From: Rhabdochlamydiaceae bacterium
GTDB taxonomy: Bacteria > Chlamydiota > Chlamydiia > Chlamydiales > Rhabdochlamydiaceae
Direction: 5' to 3'
NCBI GenBank assembly: GCA_019752555.1
Contig: JAIELY010000025.1
Coordinates: 1 to 64,000 of the forward strand
Length of the DNA stretch: 64,000 nt
This document shows positions 45,496 to 54,284 of the stretch, one piece after another. The translations under genes were made by a program, and so were the position numbers. Within the stretch, counting starts at the first letter, position 1, and every line of letters starts with the position of its first letter. The notes below the pieces were generated by a model. The model was not told where the DNA came from, did no database searches, and saw nothing but the letters and a program-made list of their open reading frames with translations.

Positions 45496-47442
45496 ATGTT
45501 AATACGCACTAACAATCAAAAAGATATTGAACTTCCACAGGGAAGTTCCGGTAAGGATCTCGCTGAAAAGCTCAACATGCGCGGGCCCAACCAGTCGCTT
45601 GCGATTAAAATTAACGGGACGCTGCGCGATCTTAGTTCTCCGCTGAATGACAAAGATGAAGCGATTTTAATCCATTTCGAAGATCCAGAAGGGCAGGAAG
45701 TGTTTTGGCACACATCCGCGCACGTGCTTGCACAAGCCGTCCTCCGTCTTTATCCTAACGCAAAACCCACAATCGGCCCTCCCATTGAAAATGGATTTTA
45801 CTATGATTTTGCCGATCTTATCATCTCGGATGCCGATTTTGAAAAAATTGAAAAAGAAGTCGAGAAGATCGTCTCTGAAAATTACACAACAACACGTTCT
45901 GTCTTCAAAAACAAACAAGAAGCTTTAGAACAATTTAAAAGCAATCCTTACAAATGTGAATTGATTGCCGGCTTCGAGGAAGGAGAAATCAGCGGCTATA
46001 CCCAGGGAGAGTTTTTCGATCTCTGCAGAGGCCCGCACCTTCCGAATCTCGGAAAAATCAAGGCGTTTAAAGTGCTCAAAACCTCTGGAGCGTACTGGAA
46101 AGGAGATTCAAACAGGGAAATGCTCACCCGTATTTATGCCATCTCCTATCCTGATCGAAAAGCTCTCAAAGAATATCTAACGCTTTTAGAGGAAGCTAAA
46201 AAACGGGATCACAAAATTCTAGGACCGAAACTCGACCTTTTTTCTCTTAAAGAAGAAGGTCCGGGCATGCCCTTCATCCATCCTAAGGGGATGATCGTAT
46301 GGAATCGATTGATTGATTTTTGGCGCCAAATGCACGTCAAAGCGGGATATCTCGAAATTAAAACCCCTCAGCTGATGAGTCAAGATCTCTGGGAAACCTC
46401 AGGTCACTGGTTCCATTACCGGGAAAACATGTACGCCTTCAGCATTGAAGAGCGTCATTTTGCCATCAAGCCGATGAACTGCCCCGGCTGCATGCTGTAC
46501 TATAAATCGCATACGCACAGCTACCGCGAGCTGCCTCTGCGCGTTGCAGAGCTTGGCCATGTGCATCGCCACGAGGCCTCAGGCGCTCTCAGCGGTCTAT
46601 TCCGCGTCCGCAGCTTCCATCAAGATGATGCGCATCTGTTCATGAAACCCTCTGACATTAAGCAAGAAATTCTCAACGTTCTAGCGTTAGTTGAAGAGAC
46701 CTATTCGGCCTTTGGGCTTCCCTACCGATTAGAACTATCCACCCGTCCTGAAAAGAGCATCGGAACAGATCACGATTGGGAAATTGCAACAGCAGGTCTT
46801 AAAGATGCGCTCGATGCGTGGGGACAACCCTACAGAATTAACGAAGGAGACGGCGCGTTCTACGGGCCTAAAATCGACATCCACATCCGCGATGCTTTAG
46901 GGAGATCTTGGCAGTGCGGAACGGTCCAGCTCGACATGGCTCTTCCAGAAAAATTCGAACTCGAATATATGGATAGCGACGGACATGCAAAACGACCTGT
47001 CATGGTTCACCGCGCGCTCTTTGGATCTGTGGAACGCTTTTTAGGAATTCTCATCGAAAACTTCGCAGGGAAATTCCCCTTATGGCTCTCTCCGCTGCAA
47101 GTAAGGGTGATCACGATCGCTGACCGACATGCGGATTACGCACATGAACTAGCGCGCGAGCTTAAAAAATCTGGCTTTCTTTGCGATGTGGACGATTCGA
47201 GTGAATCGGTGAACAAAAAAATTAGAAATGCTCAATTGATGCAGATCAATTACATGCTGACCGTCGGAGACAAAGAAATGGAAAACCGCTCGATTAACTT
47301 GCGCACGCGCGATAACGTGGTGCACGGAGAAGTGGAGCTGGAAACATTGATGAATACCCTTAAGAAAGAGATCGCTGAGCGCTCTCTCACCTCTTATTTT
47401 TCAACTAAGGCTGAGCATGAAGAAAAGAATTGCTGTCAGTAG
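45496..47442 (+). CDS. thrS: Threonyl-tRNA synthetase
   Basis: 648 residues from the ATG at 45496, preceded by AAAGGA; a TTG-initiated longer frame is less likely. Domains: TGS (about 1-60), editing domain with H-T-S-A-H-V-L (about 70-76) and F-Y-Y-D-F, then the class II core with zinc ligands Cys in M-N-C-P-G-C, His in V-H-R-H-E-A-S-G and His in M-V-H-R-A-L, motif 2 R-V-R-S-F-H-Q-D-D-A-H and motif 3 G-S-V-E-R-F-L-G, and an anticodon-binding domain. Complete enzyme. Its last 26 bases overlap the ParA gene, as at the chlamydial thrS-CT582 locus. Confidence 0.97.
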   Translation: MLIRTNNQKDIELPQGSSGKDLAEKLNMRGPNQSLAIKINGTLRDLSSPLNDKDEAILIHFEDPEGQEVFWHTSAHVLAQAVLRLYPNAKPTIGPPIENGFYYDFADLIISDADFEKIEKEVEKIVSENYTTTRSVFKNKQEALEQFKSNPYKCELIAGFEEGEISGYTQGEFFDLCRGPHLPNLGKIKAFKVLKTSGAYWKGDSNREMLTRIYAISYPDRKALKEYLTLLEEAKKRDHKILGPKLDLFSLKEEGPGMPFIHPKGMIVWNRLIDFWRQMHVKAGYLEIKTPQLMSQDLWETSGHWFHYRENMYAFSIEERHFAIKPMNCPGCMLYYKSHTHSYRELPLRVAELGHVHRHEASGALSGLFRVRSFHQDDAHLFMKPSDIKQEILNVLALVEETYSAFGLPYRLELSTRPEKSIGTDHDWEIATAGLKDALDAWGQPYRINEGDGAFYGPKIDIHIRDALGRSWQCGTVQLDMALPEKFELEYMDSDGHAKRPVMVHRALFGSVERFLGILIENFAGKFPLWLSPLQVRVITIADRHADYAHELARELKKSGFLCDVDDSSESVNKKIRNAQLMQINYMLTVGDKEMENRSINLRTRDNVVHGEVELETLMNTLKKEIAERSLTSYFSTKAEHEEKNCCQ

Positions 47443-48172
47443 TTTCAAAGGAGGAACCGCAAAGACGTCCACAGCTCTGCATTTAGGAGCGGGTCTTGCG
47501 AAATTCCATAAGCAAAAAGTCTTGCTTATCGATCTTGACGCTCAAGCCAACCTAACAACAGGTTTAGGCTACGATCCCGATGCGCAAGACAGCATGGCGC
47601 CCGTTTTGCAGGGGACAAAAAAAATCGAAGATGTGATCGTCAAAACAAGCGTAAAAAACCTCGATCTCATTCCTGCTGATACGTGGCTCGAACGCGTTGA
47701 GGTCACAGGAGCTCTCGCGGGGGACAGGTATTCCCATGAGCGTCTCAAAGAGATTTTGCGGCCTGTTAACTACGACACCATTATTCTCGATACTCCCCCT
47801 TCCTTGTGCTGGCTTACCGAGTCGGCGCTTATTGCTGCGCACCACTCTGTTGTCTGTGCAACCCCTGAGTTTTACAGCATTAAAGGGCTCCAGCGCCTCT
47901 CTGAATTTATGCAGAGCATCTCTCAGCGGCATCAACTCGAGGTGCTCGGGGTGATTCTCTCCTTCTGGAACCCGAGAGGCAAGAGCAATGATGCCTTTTT
48001 AGAGGTCATCAACACTGCTTTTCCAGGTAAGATCCTGAACACAAAAGTCCGACGGGATATCCGTGTTTCGGAGGCTTCTGTCTTCGGGAAGCCAATCTTT
48101 GAAACAGCGCCTAAAAGCAGAGCTTCGGAAGATTACCTTGCCCTTACCAAAGAACTCATGAAACGGATGTAA
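47417..48172 (+). CDS. parA: ParA/MinD-family ATPase (chromosomal homologue of plasmid pGP5-D)
   Basis: 251 residues. Deviant Walker A F-K-G-G-T-A-K-T-S-T (10-19) with the signature Lys, Walker A' V-L-L-I-D-L-D-A-Q-A-N-L-T-T-G-L-G, and Walker B T-I-I-L-D-T-P-P-S. These ATPases segregate chromosomes or plasmids. In Chlamydia this position is CT582, related to plasmid-encoded pGP5-D. No parB is adjacent here. It overlaps thrS by 26 bases and is followed 14 bases later by the pGP6-D-like gene. Confidence 0.9.
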   Translation: MKKRIAVSSFKGGTAKTSTALHLGAGLAKFHKQKVLLIDLDAQANLTTGLGYDPDAQDSMAPVLQGTKKIEDVIVKTSVKNLDLIPADTWLERVEVTGALAGDRYSHERLKEILRPVNYDTIILDTPPSLCWLTESALIAAHHSVVCATPEFYSIKGLQRLSEFMQSISQRHQLEVLGVILSFWNPRGKSNDAFLEVINTAFPGKILNTKVRRDIRVSEASVFGKPIFETAPKSRASEDYLALTKELMKRM

Positions 48173-48186
48173 AACGGCTGTACATT

Positions 48187-48933
48187 ATGTCAAAGATGAA
48201 CTCGCTCCTCTCACAACGGCTCAAAAGCGCCGGAGAAAAATTCTCCAAGATGACAAATCTTGTAGAAATGACATCCAATGGAAATCTCTCTAGTTTTTCC
48301 GGTGTTTTCCGCGTTAGCCCGCTTACAGAGAATGAAAAACAGTCTTTGCAACAGATCTTAGATCAATACCGAAACGAACAACAGGAGATCTCAAGCGATT
48401 TAAGCGAGCTTTCGGCAATTACCGCCGAAGTGAAAGCGATCAATAACCAGGCGATTATTCTCCATGGAGAGAGGATCAAAAAAGCTCAAAATCTCTTGAA
48501 ATATTACCGGGATGGAGCCTTTAGCGCATGGCTTGTCGCCACTTATGGAAACCGGCAAACGCCTTATAACTTTTTACAATATTACGAATTGCACACCTCG
48601 CTTCCCCAAGCGCTCATCGCCAAACTCGATGAGATGCCAAGGCAAGCTGTCTACAGCTTAGCGAGCAGAGAGGGCGAGCTTGAGAGGAAACTCGAGATCA
48701 TCAAAAATTATCAAGGGCAGCCCAAACAAGAGCTTTTAAGCCTCATTCGAGAGACGTTTCCACTTGCAGAATCTGATAAACGGGCTCAGGACTTAGCAGA
48801 ACTTGCCATAAGCTCTCTTCGACGGTTGCTCGTTCAAATCGCAACTCCCTCCTTTACCCCAAATGCAAAACAAAAAAAAACACTCAATGAGCTGATCCGC
48901 ACATTCAAACAACTCACGAGCTCACATGAATGA
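48187..48933 (+). CDS. pGP6-D-family protein (chlamydial chromosomal type)
   Basis: 248 residues, helical. It holds the family segment Y-G-N-R-Q-T-P-Y-N-F-L-Q-Y-Y-E-L (about 119-134) and S-L-R-R-L-L-V near the end, as in the plasmid protein pGP6-D and its chromosomal relative CT583. The function is unknown; linkage to a ParA ATPase on both plasmid and chromosome suggests a role in DNA segregation or regulation. Its stop overlaps purB by 8 bases. Confidence 0.85.
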   Translation: MSKMNSLLSQRLKSAGEKFSKMTNLVEMTSNGNLSSFSGVFRVSPLTENEKQSLQQILDQYRNEQQEISSDLSELSAITAEVKAINNQAIILHGERIKKAQNLLKYYRDGAFSAWLVATYGNRQTPYNFLQYYELHTSLPQALIAKLDEMPRQAVYSLASREGELERKLEIIKNYQGQPKQELLSLIRETFPLAESDKRAQDLAELAISSLRRLLVQIATPSFTPNAKQKKTLNELIRTFKQLTSSHE

Positions 48934-50362
48934 TCCTAAGCAGTATCAGGACCCTTTAGCCATCCGATACGCAAGTCCTGAGATGTCGTTCATTTTTTCT
49001 CCCTATTCAAAATTTTTAACCTGGCGCAAACTTTGGATTGCTTTAGCAAAAGGACAAAAAGCACTTGGATTACCGATTACCGATTCTCAAATTAATGGGT
49101 TAGAAAAAGCAGTAGACAAGATCGATCTAAAAAGAGCAGATGAATTTGAAAAAACCTTTCGACATGATGTGATGGCCCATATCCACGCTTACGGAGAAGA
49201 GTGTCCGGAAGCAAAGGGAATTATTCATCTGGGCGCCACCTCCTGTTACGTCACGGATAATGCCGATCTCATTCAAATGCGAGAGGGTTTAACATTACTC
49301 CATCAGAAAATCATTCAGGCACTCCGCCATCTAAACTCTTTTGCAGCACAATACGCCTCTCTTCCTTGCTTGAGCTACACCCATTTTCAGCCCGCGCAGC
49401 CGACCACCGTCGGGAAAAGAGCGTGTTTGTGGATCCAAGACCTACTGATTGATCTAAAAGACCTCGAATATGTCTTAGACGACATCCACTTTCTTGGTGT
49501 AAAAGGCGCAACAGGAACACAAGCTTCTTTTGTGACTCTGTTTAATGGAGATGTAGAAAAAGTCAAACAACTCGAAGAGCTTGTCAAAAAAGAGATGGGC
49601 TTTTCAAAGCTCTTTTCCATCTCCGGACAAACTTACACGCGCAAACAAGACATTCGAATCCTAAATGTATTAAGCAGCTTAGGCGCTTCTGTTCACAAAT
49701 TTGCAACCGATATGCGCCTTCTCGCCCATTTAAAAGAAATCGAAGAGCCCTTTGCACAAAAACAGGTAGGATCCTCAGCGATGCCCTATAAACGCAACCC
49801 TATGCGTTGTGAGAGGATCTGCGGGATCTCTCGTTATTTGATCTCGCTTCATGAAAATGCGCTCTACACAGAGGCCACACAATGGCTCGAGCGCTCTCTT
49901 GATGACTCCTCAAACCGCAGGCTCTACATAGGTCAAGCATTTCTAGCAGCAGATGCTCTACTCAATTTACTCTGTAATGTCACAGCAGGAATGATTGTGC
50001 ATCCGAAGGTGATCGCACGTCATCTGCATGAAGAGCTTCCTTTTCTTGCAACGGAACATATTTTGATGGAAGCTGTTCAAAAAGGAAAAGATAGACAGCA
50101 TGTCCACGAGCGCCTGCGTGTTCATAGCTTGGAATCTGGACGAGTGGTCAAAGAAGAGGGCAAACCCTGCGATCTCTTCGAGAGAATCGCTCAAGACCCT
50201 GATCTTAACCTCTCATTAGAAGATCTTACAAGAATCACGCAGATTGAAAATTTCATCGGAAGAGCCCCTAGCCAAACGGAGGAGTTTCTTCGGGAGGCTC
50301 TTGCTCCGATTCTTAACAAACATCAGCACATCAAAACTGTTTCGCCCACAATTTCTTTGTAA
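48926..50362 (+). CDS. purB: Adenylosuccinate lyase
   Basis: 478 residues, fumarase/aspartase superfamily. H-L-G-A-T-S-C-Y-V-T-D-N-A-D near 106-119 and the superfamily signature G-S-S-A-M-P-Y-K-R-N-P (282-292) are intact. It makes AMP from adenylosuccinate and also cleaves SAICAR in de novo purine synthesis. No other purine gene is in the window, and Chlamydia species lack most of the pathway, so it may serve IMP-to-AMP interconversion. Its 3' end overlaps the convergent dapA by 40 bases. Confidence 0.93.
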   Translation: MNDPKQYQDPLAIRYASPEMSFIFSPYSKFLTWRKLWIALAKGQKALGLPITDSQINGLEKAVDKIDLKRADEFEKTFRHDVMAHIHAYGEECPEAKGIIHLGATSCYVTDNADLIQMREGLTLLHQKIIQALRHLNSFAAQYASLPCLSYTHFQPAQPTTVGKRACLWIQDLLIDLKDLEYVLDDIHFLGVKGATGTQASFVTLFNGDVEKVKQLEELVKKEMGFSKLFSISGQTYTRKQDIRILNVLSSLGASVHKFATDMRLLAHLKEIEEPFAQKQVGSSAMPYKRNPMRCERICGISRYLISLHENALYTEATQWLERSLDDSSNRRLYIGQAFLAADALLNLLCNVTAGMIVHPKVIARHLHEELPFLATEHILMEAVQKGKDRQHVHERLRVHSLESGRVVKEEGKPCDLFERIAQDPDLNLSLEDLTRITQIENFIGRAPSQTEEFLREALAPILNKHQHIKTVSPTISL

Positions 50363-51201
50363 ACAGCCTCTATTAGACGCTTGTTTTCCTCTCTCGGCTC
50401 GATGAGAGGAAGGCGCATGCGGCAAGAGCATTTGCCCAAGAGACTTAACGCGTATTTCACACACTGAGGATTTGTCTCTAAGACCAAAGCCTTCAAAAGA
50501 GGGTAGACTCTATCGTAGACCTCTTTCGCCTCATTCATACGCCCCTCACGCATCAAATGAGCAAATTCACTCCACTCTTTTGGTATTACATTAGCAACTA
50601 TTGAAATCACACCGGCACCTCCATGCGCCATAATGGCAAGCGCAAGAGAATCATCCGATGCAAAAATTGGTTTTTCTGTTGAGCGGATCAATTCAATTGT
50701 GAAATCAAGATCTCCCGAAGCCTCCTTAATTCCGATGACAGAGGGCAACTCGCTGATCTGCTTTAACACATTTTGAGGCAACCGGATCCCACATCTTCCA
50801 GGATGATGATAAACAATCATAGGCAGCCCTACCTCATCGAGCTTGCGGTAATGAGCAAAACACCCCTCTGGCGTAGGGCGGTTGTAGTAGGGGAGGACGA
50901 CAAGGCATCCGTCGACACCTATCTCTTTAGCCCTCTGAGTGAGATATACCGCATGGCTTGTGCTGTTGCTTCCTGTTCCTGCAATGATCGGTATTCGCCC
51001 CTTTGCAACGCGCATCCCGATGCGAAATATTTCGAACATCTCTTCATCACTTAAACTCGGCGATTCTCCCGTTGTTCCACAAAGAACAATTCCATCTATC
51101 CCTTCTTCGATTTGCCACATGACGAGCCGCTCTAACGCGGAAAAATCGACATTGCCTTCCTCATCAAATGGTGTCGCTAGTGCTGTAATCGCCCCTCTCA
51201 T
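50323..51201 (-). CDS. dapA: 4-hydroxy-tetrahydrodipicolinate synthase
   Basis: 292 residues. Schiff-base Lys159 in G-I-K-E-A-S-G, Tyr131 in V-Y-H-H-P-G-R with Arg136, and T43-T44 in C-G-T-T-G-E-S-P-S-L match the catalytic set of DapA. It condenses pyruvate with aspartate semialdehyde on the way to meso-diaminopimelate for peptidoglycan, and lysine. The start overlaps the upstream MFS gene by 4 bases (ATGA). The 3' end overlaps purB by 40 bases on the other strand. Confidence 0.93.
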   Translation of the reverse strand: MRGAITALATPFDEEGNVDFSALERLVMWQIEEGIDGIVLCGTTGESPSLSDEEMFEIFRIGMRVAKGRIPIIAGTGSNSTSHAVYLTQRAKEIGVDGCLVVLPYYNRPTPEGCFAHYRKLDEVGLPMIVYHHPGRCGIRLPQNVLKQISELPSVIGIKEASGDLDFTIELIRSTEKPIFASDDSLALAIMAHGGAGVISIVANVIPKEWSEFAHLMREGRMNEAKEVYDRVYPLLKALVLETNPQCVKYALSLLGKCSCRMRLPLIEPREENKRLIEAVYKEIVGETVLMC

Positions 51202-52436
51202 CCTCGATTTCCTCTCATTAAAGATACACTGCCAAAAATAAGCCCGCTGATCACTGTCATGAACGCTCCAATATAAAGAGGCAGCTCCAGCGTTTGGGCT
51301 GCCAGCACGCCACCAAAAACACCTGTAAAAAATTCAGCTAGAACCTGCACAGAAGTAAGTGTTCCCAAAGCTCCCCCCTGAAAATCAGAAGAGGCAGCAT
51401 TTGAAATCACCAGGGAGCCGTTAGTGATCGTGATAGCTAAACATAACCCCACCGGCGGTAATGTTGCCAGCAAATAGTAGGGATTTTCAGGTTGTAGACA
51501 AAGAACAAACGATCCTGCCAAGAATATAGAAAAAATTGCGAGCTGCTGCACTGGCTTTATCCGGCGCGACAAAGGGGGAATTAAACAGATCACACCCAGA
51601 GCAATCGCTATCGAATTATAGACCATCACATAACCGAGCTGCGCAGCAGAAAAATCAAACATCCGCTCCAAAAAAACGGGCAGAAATCGAAAATAGGAAA
51701 AATACCCAAGCGCGAGAAAAAAATTTCCCAAAAAATACAGGCGAAGCCCACGTTTTTTAAATCCGCTCATCACCGCATCAATGAAATGCCATTCTTGAGT
51801 TCCTCTTGCTTTTAGTGTCTCCTGCGAGGCAAAGTAAATCACCGCAATGCATAAAAGCGTTAAAATGGCTCCCATCCAGAAGGGTGTCGCATAGGTAAAC
51901 CAACTCACCAAAGAACGGTCTGCTAGCTGTCCTCCCATGAGAGGACCTATGATAAATCCAAGTGCAATGACGACATTAAGCCATCCAAAGTGAACGGCCT
52001 TTTCCTCTTTTTGTTTTTCAGTCGTTGTGAGATCTGCAATCACCGATTGGGCAATCGTAACATTTCCCTCGCAAAACCCACAGATCATCAGACCGCAAAA
52101 CATCCCAGCAACCGAATGCGCCATGACTCCCATCGCAGTGACTAGGTAGCCGATCACAGTTCCCATTAAAGAAAGAAGAATCACTTTCTTTCGGCCATAG
52201 AGATCGGAACAATGCCCTAAAATGGGTGAGCCGAAAAATTGACCCAACGGAAAGCTTGCCATAACAAAGCCTAGGAGGATCGTTTTTTGTTTTAAAGAAT
52301 AAGACTGGGATAAAATACCTTCTGTCGGATCGAGAAACATTTCCGGTAAAATGGGAAGAGGCATCGAAAAGGCAATATAAGCTAATAAAACGACAATTGA
52401 ATAGGGAAATAGAATTTTACGTGTCTCAGAATGCAT
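51198..52436 (-). CDS. MFS transporter (drug-efflux-like)
   Basis: 412 residues with about 12 membrane helices. Motif A G-H-C-S-D-L-Y-G-R-K-K-V (about 73-84) and S-V-A-G-M-F-C-G-L-M-I-C-G-F-C-E-G fit the DHA1 (tetracycline/multidrug-type) antiporters. The substrate is not readable. It is coupled to dapA by a 4-base overlap, which raises the possibility of an amino acid or precursor substrate, but drug efflux is equally possible. Confidence 0.82.
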   Translation of the reverse strand: MHSETRKILFPYSIVVLLAYIAFSMPLPILPEMFLDPTEGILSQSYSLKQKTILLGFVMASFPLGQFFGSPILGHCSDLYGRKKVILLSLMGTVIGYLVTAMGVMAHSVAGMFCGLMICGFCEGNVTIAQSVIADLTTTEKQKEEKAVHFGWLNVVIALGFIIGPLMGGQLADRSLVSWFTYATPFWMGAILTLLCIAVIYFASQETLKARGTQEWHFIDAVMSGFKKRGLRLYFLGNFFLALGYFSYFRFLPVFLERMFDFSAAQLGYVMVYNSIAIALGVICLIPPLSRRIKPVQQLAIFSIFLAGSFVLCLQPENPYYLLATLPPVGLCLAITITNGSLVISNAASSDFQGGALGTLTSVQVLAEFFTGVFGGVLAAQTLELPLYIGAFMTVISGLIFGSVSLMRGNRG

Positions 52437-52510
52437 CGAAGACTCTCATCATTGGACGATAAAGTACAGTGTAGTCTGTAAACAAAGTTGTTGCAAGTAA
52501 GTTTTGCGTG

Positions 52511-52533
52511 AAAAACCCGCGGTTAAAACGGGC
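52511..52533 (-). terminator. Weak terminator after the 163-residue protein gene
   Basis: On the minus strand CCCG and CGGG form a short GC stem around a 9-base loop, followed by five T (the A-run at 52511-52515). Short stem, so only moderate support. Confidence 0.4.
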
Positions 52534-52552
52534 TCAAGGGAAGCTTAAGCTC

Positions 52553-53044
52553 TTAGAATATCGATTCGCTCAGCACTTCAGCAGCGCTTCTCATCCAGGT
52601 GAGAAGAGAACCTATCAGCGCCATTAAAGAAAAGGACCTGCTTCTAGAAGAGACATACACACACTGCTTTTCTTCAAAGTCGCAAAGCGTCTGTTTCCAT
52701 TCATCTGCAGACTTGAGAAAAGTTGAAAGGTATGCGCGAAAGGGAAGAAATTTCCCCTTTTGCATCTCAACCGGATAGATCAAATGAACACTTTGATCTT
52801 CCTCGTCAATTTTCAAATACGGCCCTTGTGTTTGTAAACGCAGTTTGCCCATCGGCGACAGACTTGAAAGAAGAGCCTCTGGAATCTTGTGTTCCGCGCG
52901 GAAAACAACCGTAGAAAAATTCCACCGATTTTCCCCTTCAGCCTCTTCCAAAATAATCCGTTGGCCTTGGACAATAAATGAAGCCTTTGGCTTGCATGCC
53001 AACTGGCTCATCGCAATTAAAAAACCTTGATAAGACATATACAT
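52553..53044 (-). CDS. Small protein of unknown function
   Basis: 163 residues, mixed alpha/beta composition, one C-terminal hydrophobic stretch (S-L-M-A-L-I-G-S-L-L-T-W-M). No signal peptide. Size and alpha/beta character would allow a type III secretion chaperone, but no motif proves this. It has its own good promoter and a weak terminator, so it is a single-gene unit. The first codon could be 53044 or the ATG two codons later. Confidence 0.5.
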   Translation of the reverse strand: MYMSYQGFLIAMSQLACKPKASFIVQGQRIILEEAEGENRWNFSTVVFRAEHKIPEALLSSLSPMGKLRLQTQGPYLKIDEEDQSVHLIYPVEMQKGKFLPFRAYLSTFLKSADEWKQTLCDFEEKQCVYVSSRSRSFSLMALIGSLLTWMRSAAEVLSESIF

Positions 53045-53076
53045 CTCTAAAGTTAATTTCCGACTTCCACTCTAAT

Positions 53077-53105
53077 ATTATATCTGAAAAAAAAAGAGAG
53101 ATCAA
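53077..53105 (-). promoter_or_regulatory. Promoter of the 163-residue protein gene
   Basis: On the minus strand TTGATC (53105-53100) and perfect TATAAT (53082-53077), 17 bases apart; the ATG is about 32 bases downstream of the -10. Confidence 0.7.
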
Positions 53106-53165
53106 TAAAATACAACATCGAAAACGAATATGATAATAAACGAAATTAAATTAAACACATCAAAT

Positions 53166-54125
53166 TTAAAAATAGTCGCCCCATTCCGCTTTTCGCATCT
53201 GACGATATTTTTCTTTTACTTTGCGCGTCACAGTCATTTGTTGAATTCCAGATTCTTGGCACGTTGTGAACGCGACAAATCCAGTGTTTTTTTGAGGCCT
53301 TCTGATAATACGGCCTTGAATTTTTGAACTCGGCTCTTTAGCAAAAATGAGATAAGAGAATTTTTCATCTTCAAAATTTAATGTACCCCCTTTGATCCTA
53401 CGATGCAAACTAGAGCGCTCGACACGCGCTGCAAAATGACACCAATCAGATTGTCCCATCGGACACATCCCTGCATGGGGACAGGGCGCAATCAAATGCG
53501 CTCCTAGCTCAAGGCATTGGGAACGGATCTCTTTTAAAACCCTAAATCCCTCAGGAGTTCCAGGCTCGATAATGATGAGCGCTTTACCCGCAGCTTCCCA
53601 TAAACGCCCTACAACGCCGCTTAACTCTTTTAAAGGAAGCTCTGCAAGCGCATAAGAGGCCAATACAAGATCATGCCTCTTTAACGCTGTATTTTCTGTA
53701 AGCTCTTTGTGCACCCATTCAATACGTGGAGATTGCAAACTAGAGGCTAGCTGCTTTCCTAAAGCGATAAAACCCCGGTCTCTTTCATAGCAGCTGACAA
53801 GAGATAAAGAAGGGATTTGAGCTAAAGCTGCCCATAAACCCGTACCCGGGCCTGCGCCGACATCGGCTAAACTCGAAATGTGCAAATCCGGCATTCGATT
53901 AAAAAGTTCTTTAAGCACCCGGACAATCGCTGCAAATGTGGCAGGAAGGCGCACATGAAGGTAACTAAGGCGCTGCTTATCTGAGGCTAAAAGATCCATT
54001 CCATGAGTTCCACGGGGTGTGCGATAAAGATCTGATAGGCCGTGAAAGGTTTTCACCAAGTCTGTCAACGAGGTGTTTAAACTTAATTTTTCAATTTGAT
54101 CGGAAAGCTCTTCAGGAAGACGCAT
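53166..54125 (-). CDS. Rsm22-family putative rRNA methyltransferase
   Basis: 319 residues. SAM-binding A-D-V-G-A-G-P-G-T-G (87-96), then I-E-P-G-T-P-E-G-F (186-194) and the family's cysteine motif C-P-H-A-G-M-C-P-M-G-Q-S-D-W-C-H-F (215-231), followed by L-H-R-R-I-K-G-G and E-D-E-K-F-S-Y. Rsm22/METTL17 proteins help assemble the small ribosomal subunit, and the cysteines bind an Fe-S cluster in the mitochondrial homologue. Whether this one methylates rRNA is unknown. Divergent from the OTU-like gene. Confidence 0.85.
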   Translation of the reverse strand: MRLPEELSDQIEKLSLNTSLTDLVKTFHGLSDLYRTPRGTHGMDLLASDKQRLSYLHVRLPATFAAIVRVLKELFNRMPDLHISSLADVGAGPGTGLWAALAQIPSLSLVSCYERDRGFIALGKQLASSLQSPRIEWVHKELTENTALKRHDLVLASYALAELPLKELSGVVGRLWEAAGKALIIIEPGTPEGFRVLKEIRSQCLELGAHLIAPCPHAGMCPMGQSDWCHFAARVERSSLHRRIKGGTLNFEDEKFSYLIFAKEPSSKIQGRIIRRPQKNTGFVAFTTCQESGIQQMTVTRKVKEKYRQMRKAEWGDYF

Positions 54126-54220
54126 AATTATATGCCATTTTATAAAATATGATATAATTTATTTATTCAAATCAAACATTGAATTTAAGCAGGCTCTTCT
54201 GATAAGAACTACATTGCTTC

Positions 54221-54246
54221 CATTTCAAAAATTAACTTTTGAAATG
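54221..54246. promoter_or_regulatory. Inverted repeat overlapping a -35 box (operator candidate)
   Basis: CATTTCAAAA (54221-54230) and TTTTGAAATG (54237-54246) are a perfect 10-bp inverted repeat with centre ATTAAC. It overlaps the presumed -35 (54239-54244) of the OTU-like gene. The flanking genes diverge, so it is not a terminator; a repressor site is plausible. Confidence 0.5.
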
Positions 54247-54269
54247 CATTCGATAAGCTAGTCTATAAT
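54239..54269 (+). promoter_or_regulatory. Promoter of the first OTU-like gene
   Basis: TTGAAA (54239-54244) and perfect TATAAT (54264-54269). The 19-base spacer is long, so activity may be low or regulated. AAGGAG precedes the ATG at 54285. Confidence 0.6.
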
Positions 54270-54284
54270 TGCAAGGAGTCTAAC

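Noticed and set aside
52553..53044. Type III secretion chaperone call for the 163-residue protein
   Set aside because: Size and alpha/beta character fit, but no chaperone motif or adjacent effector gene supports it, so it is left as unknown.
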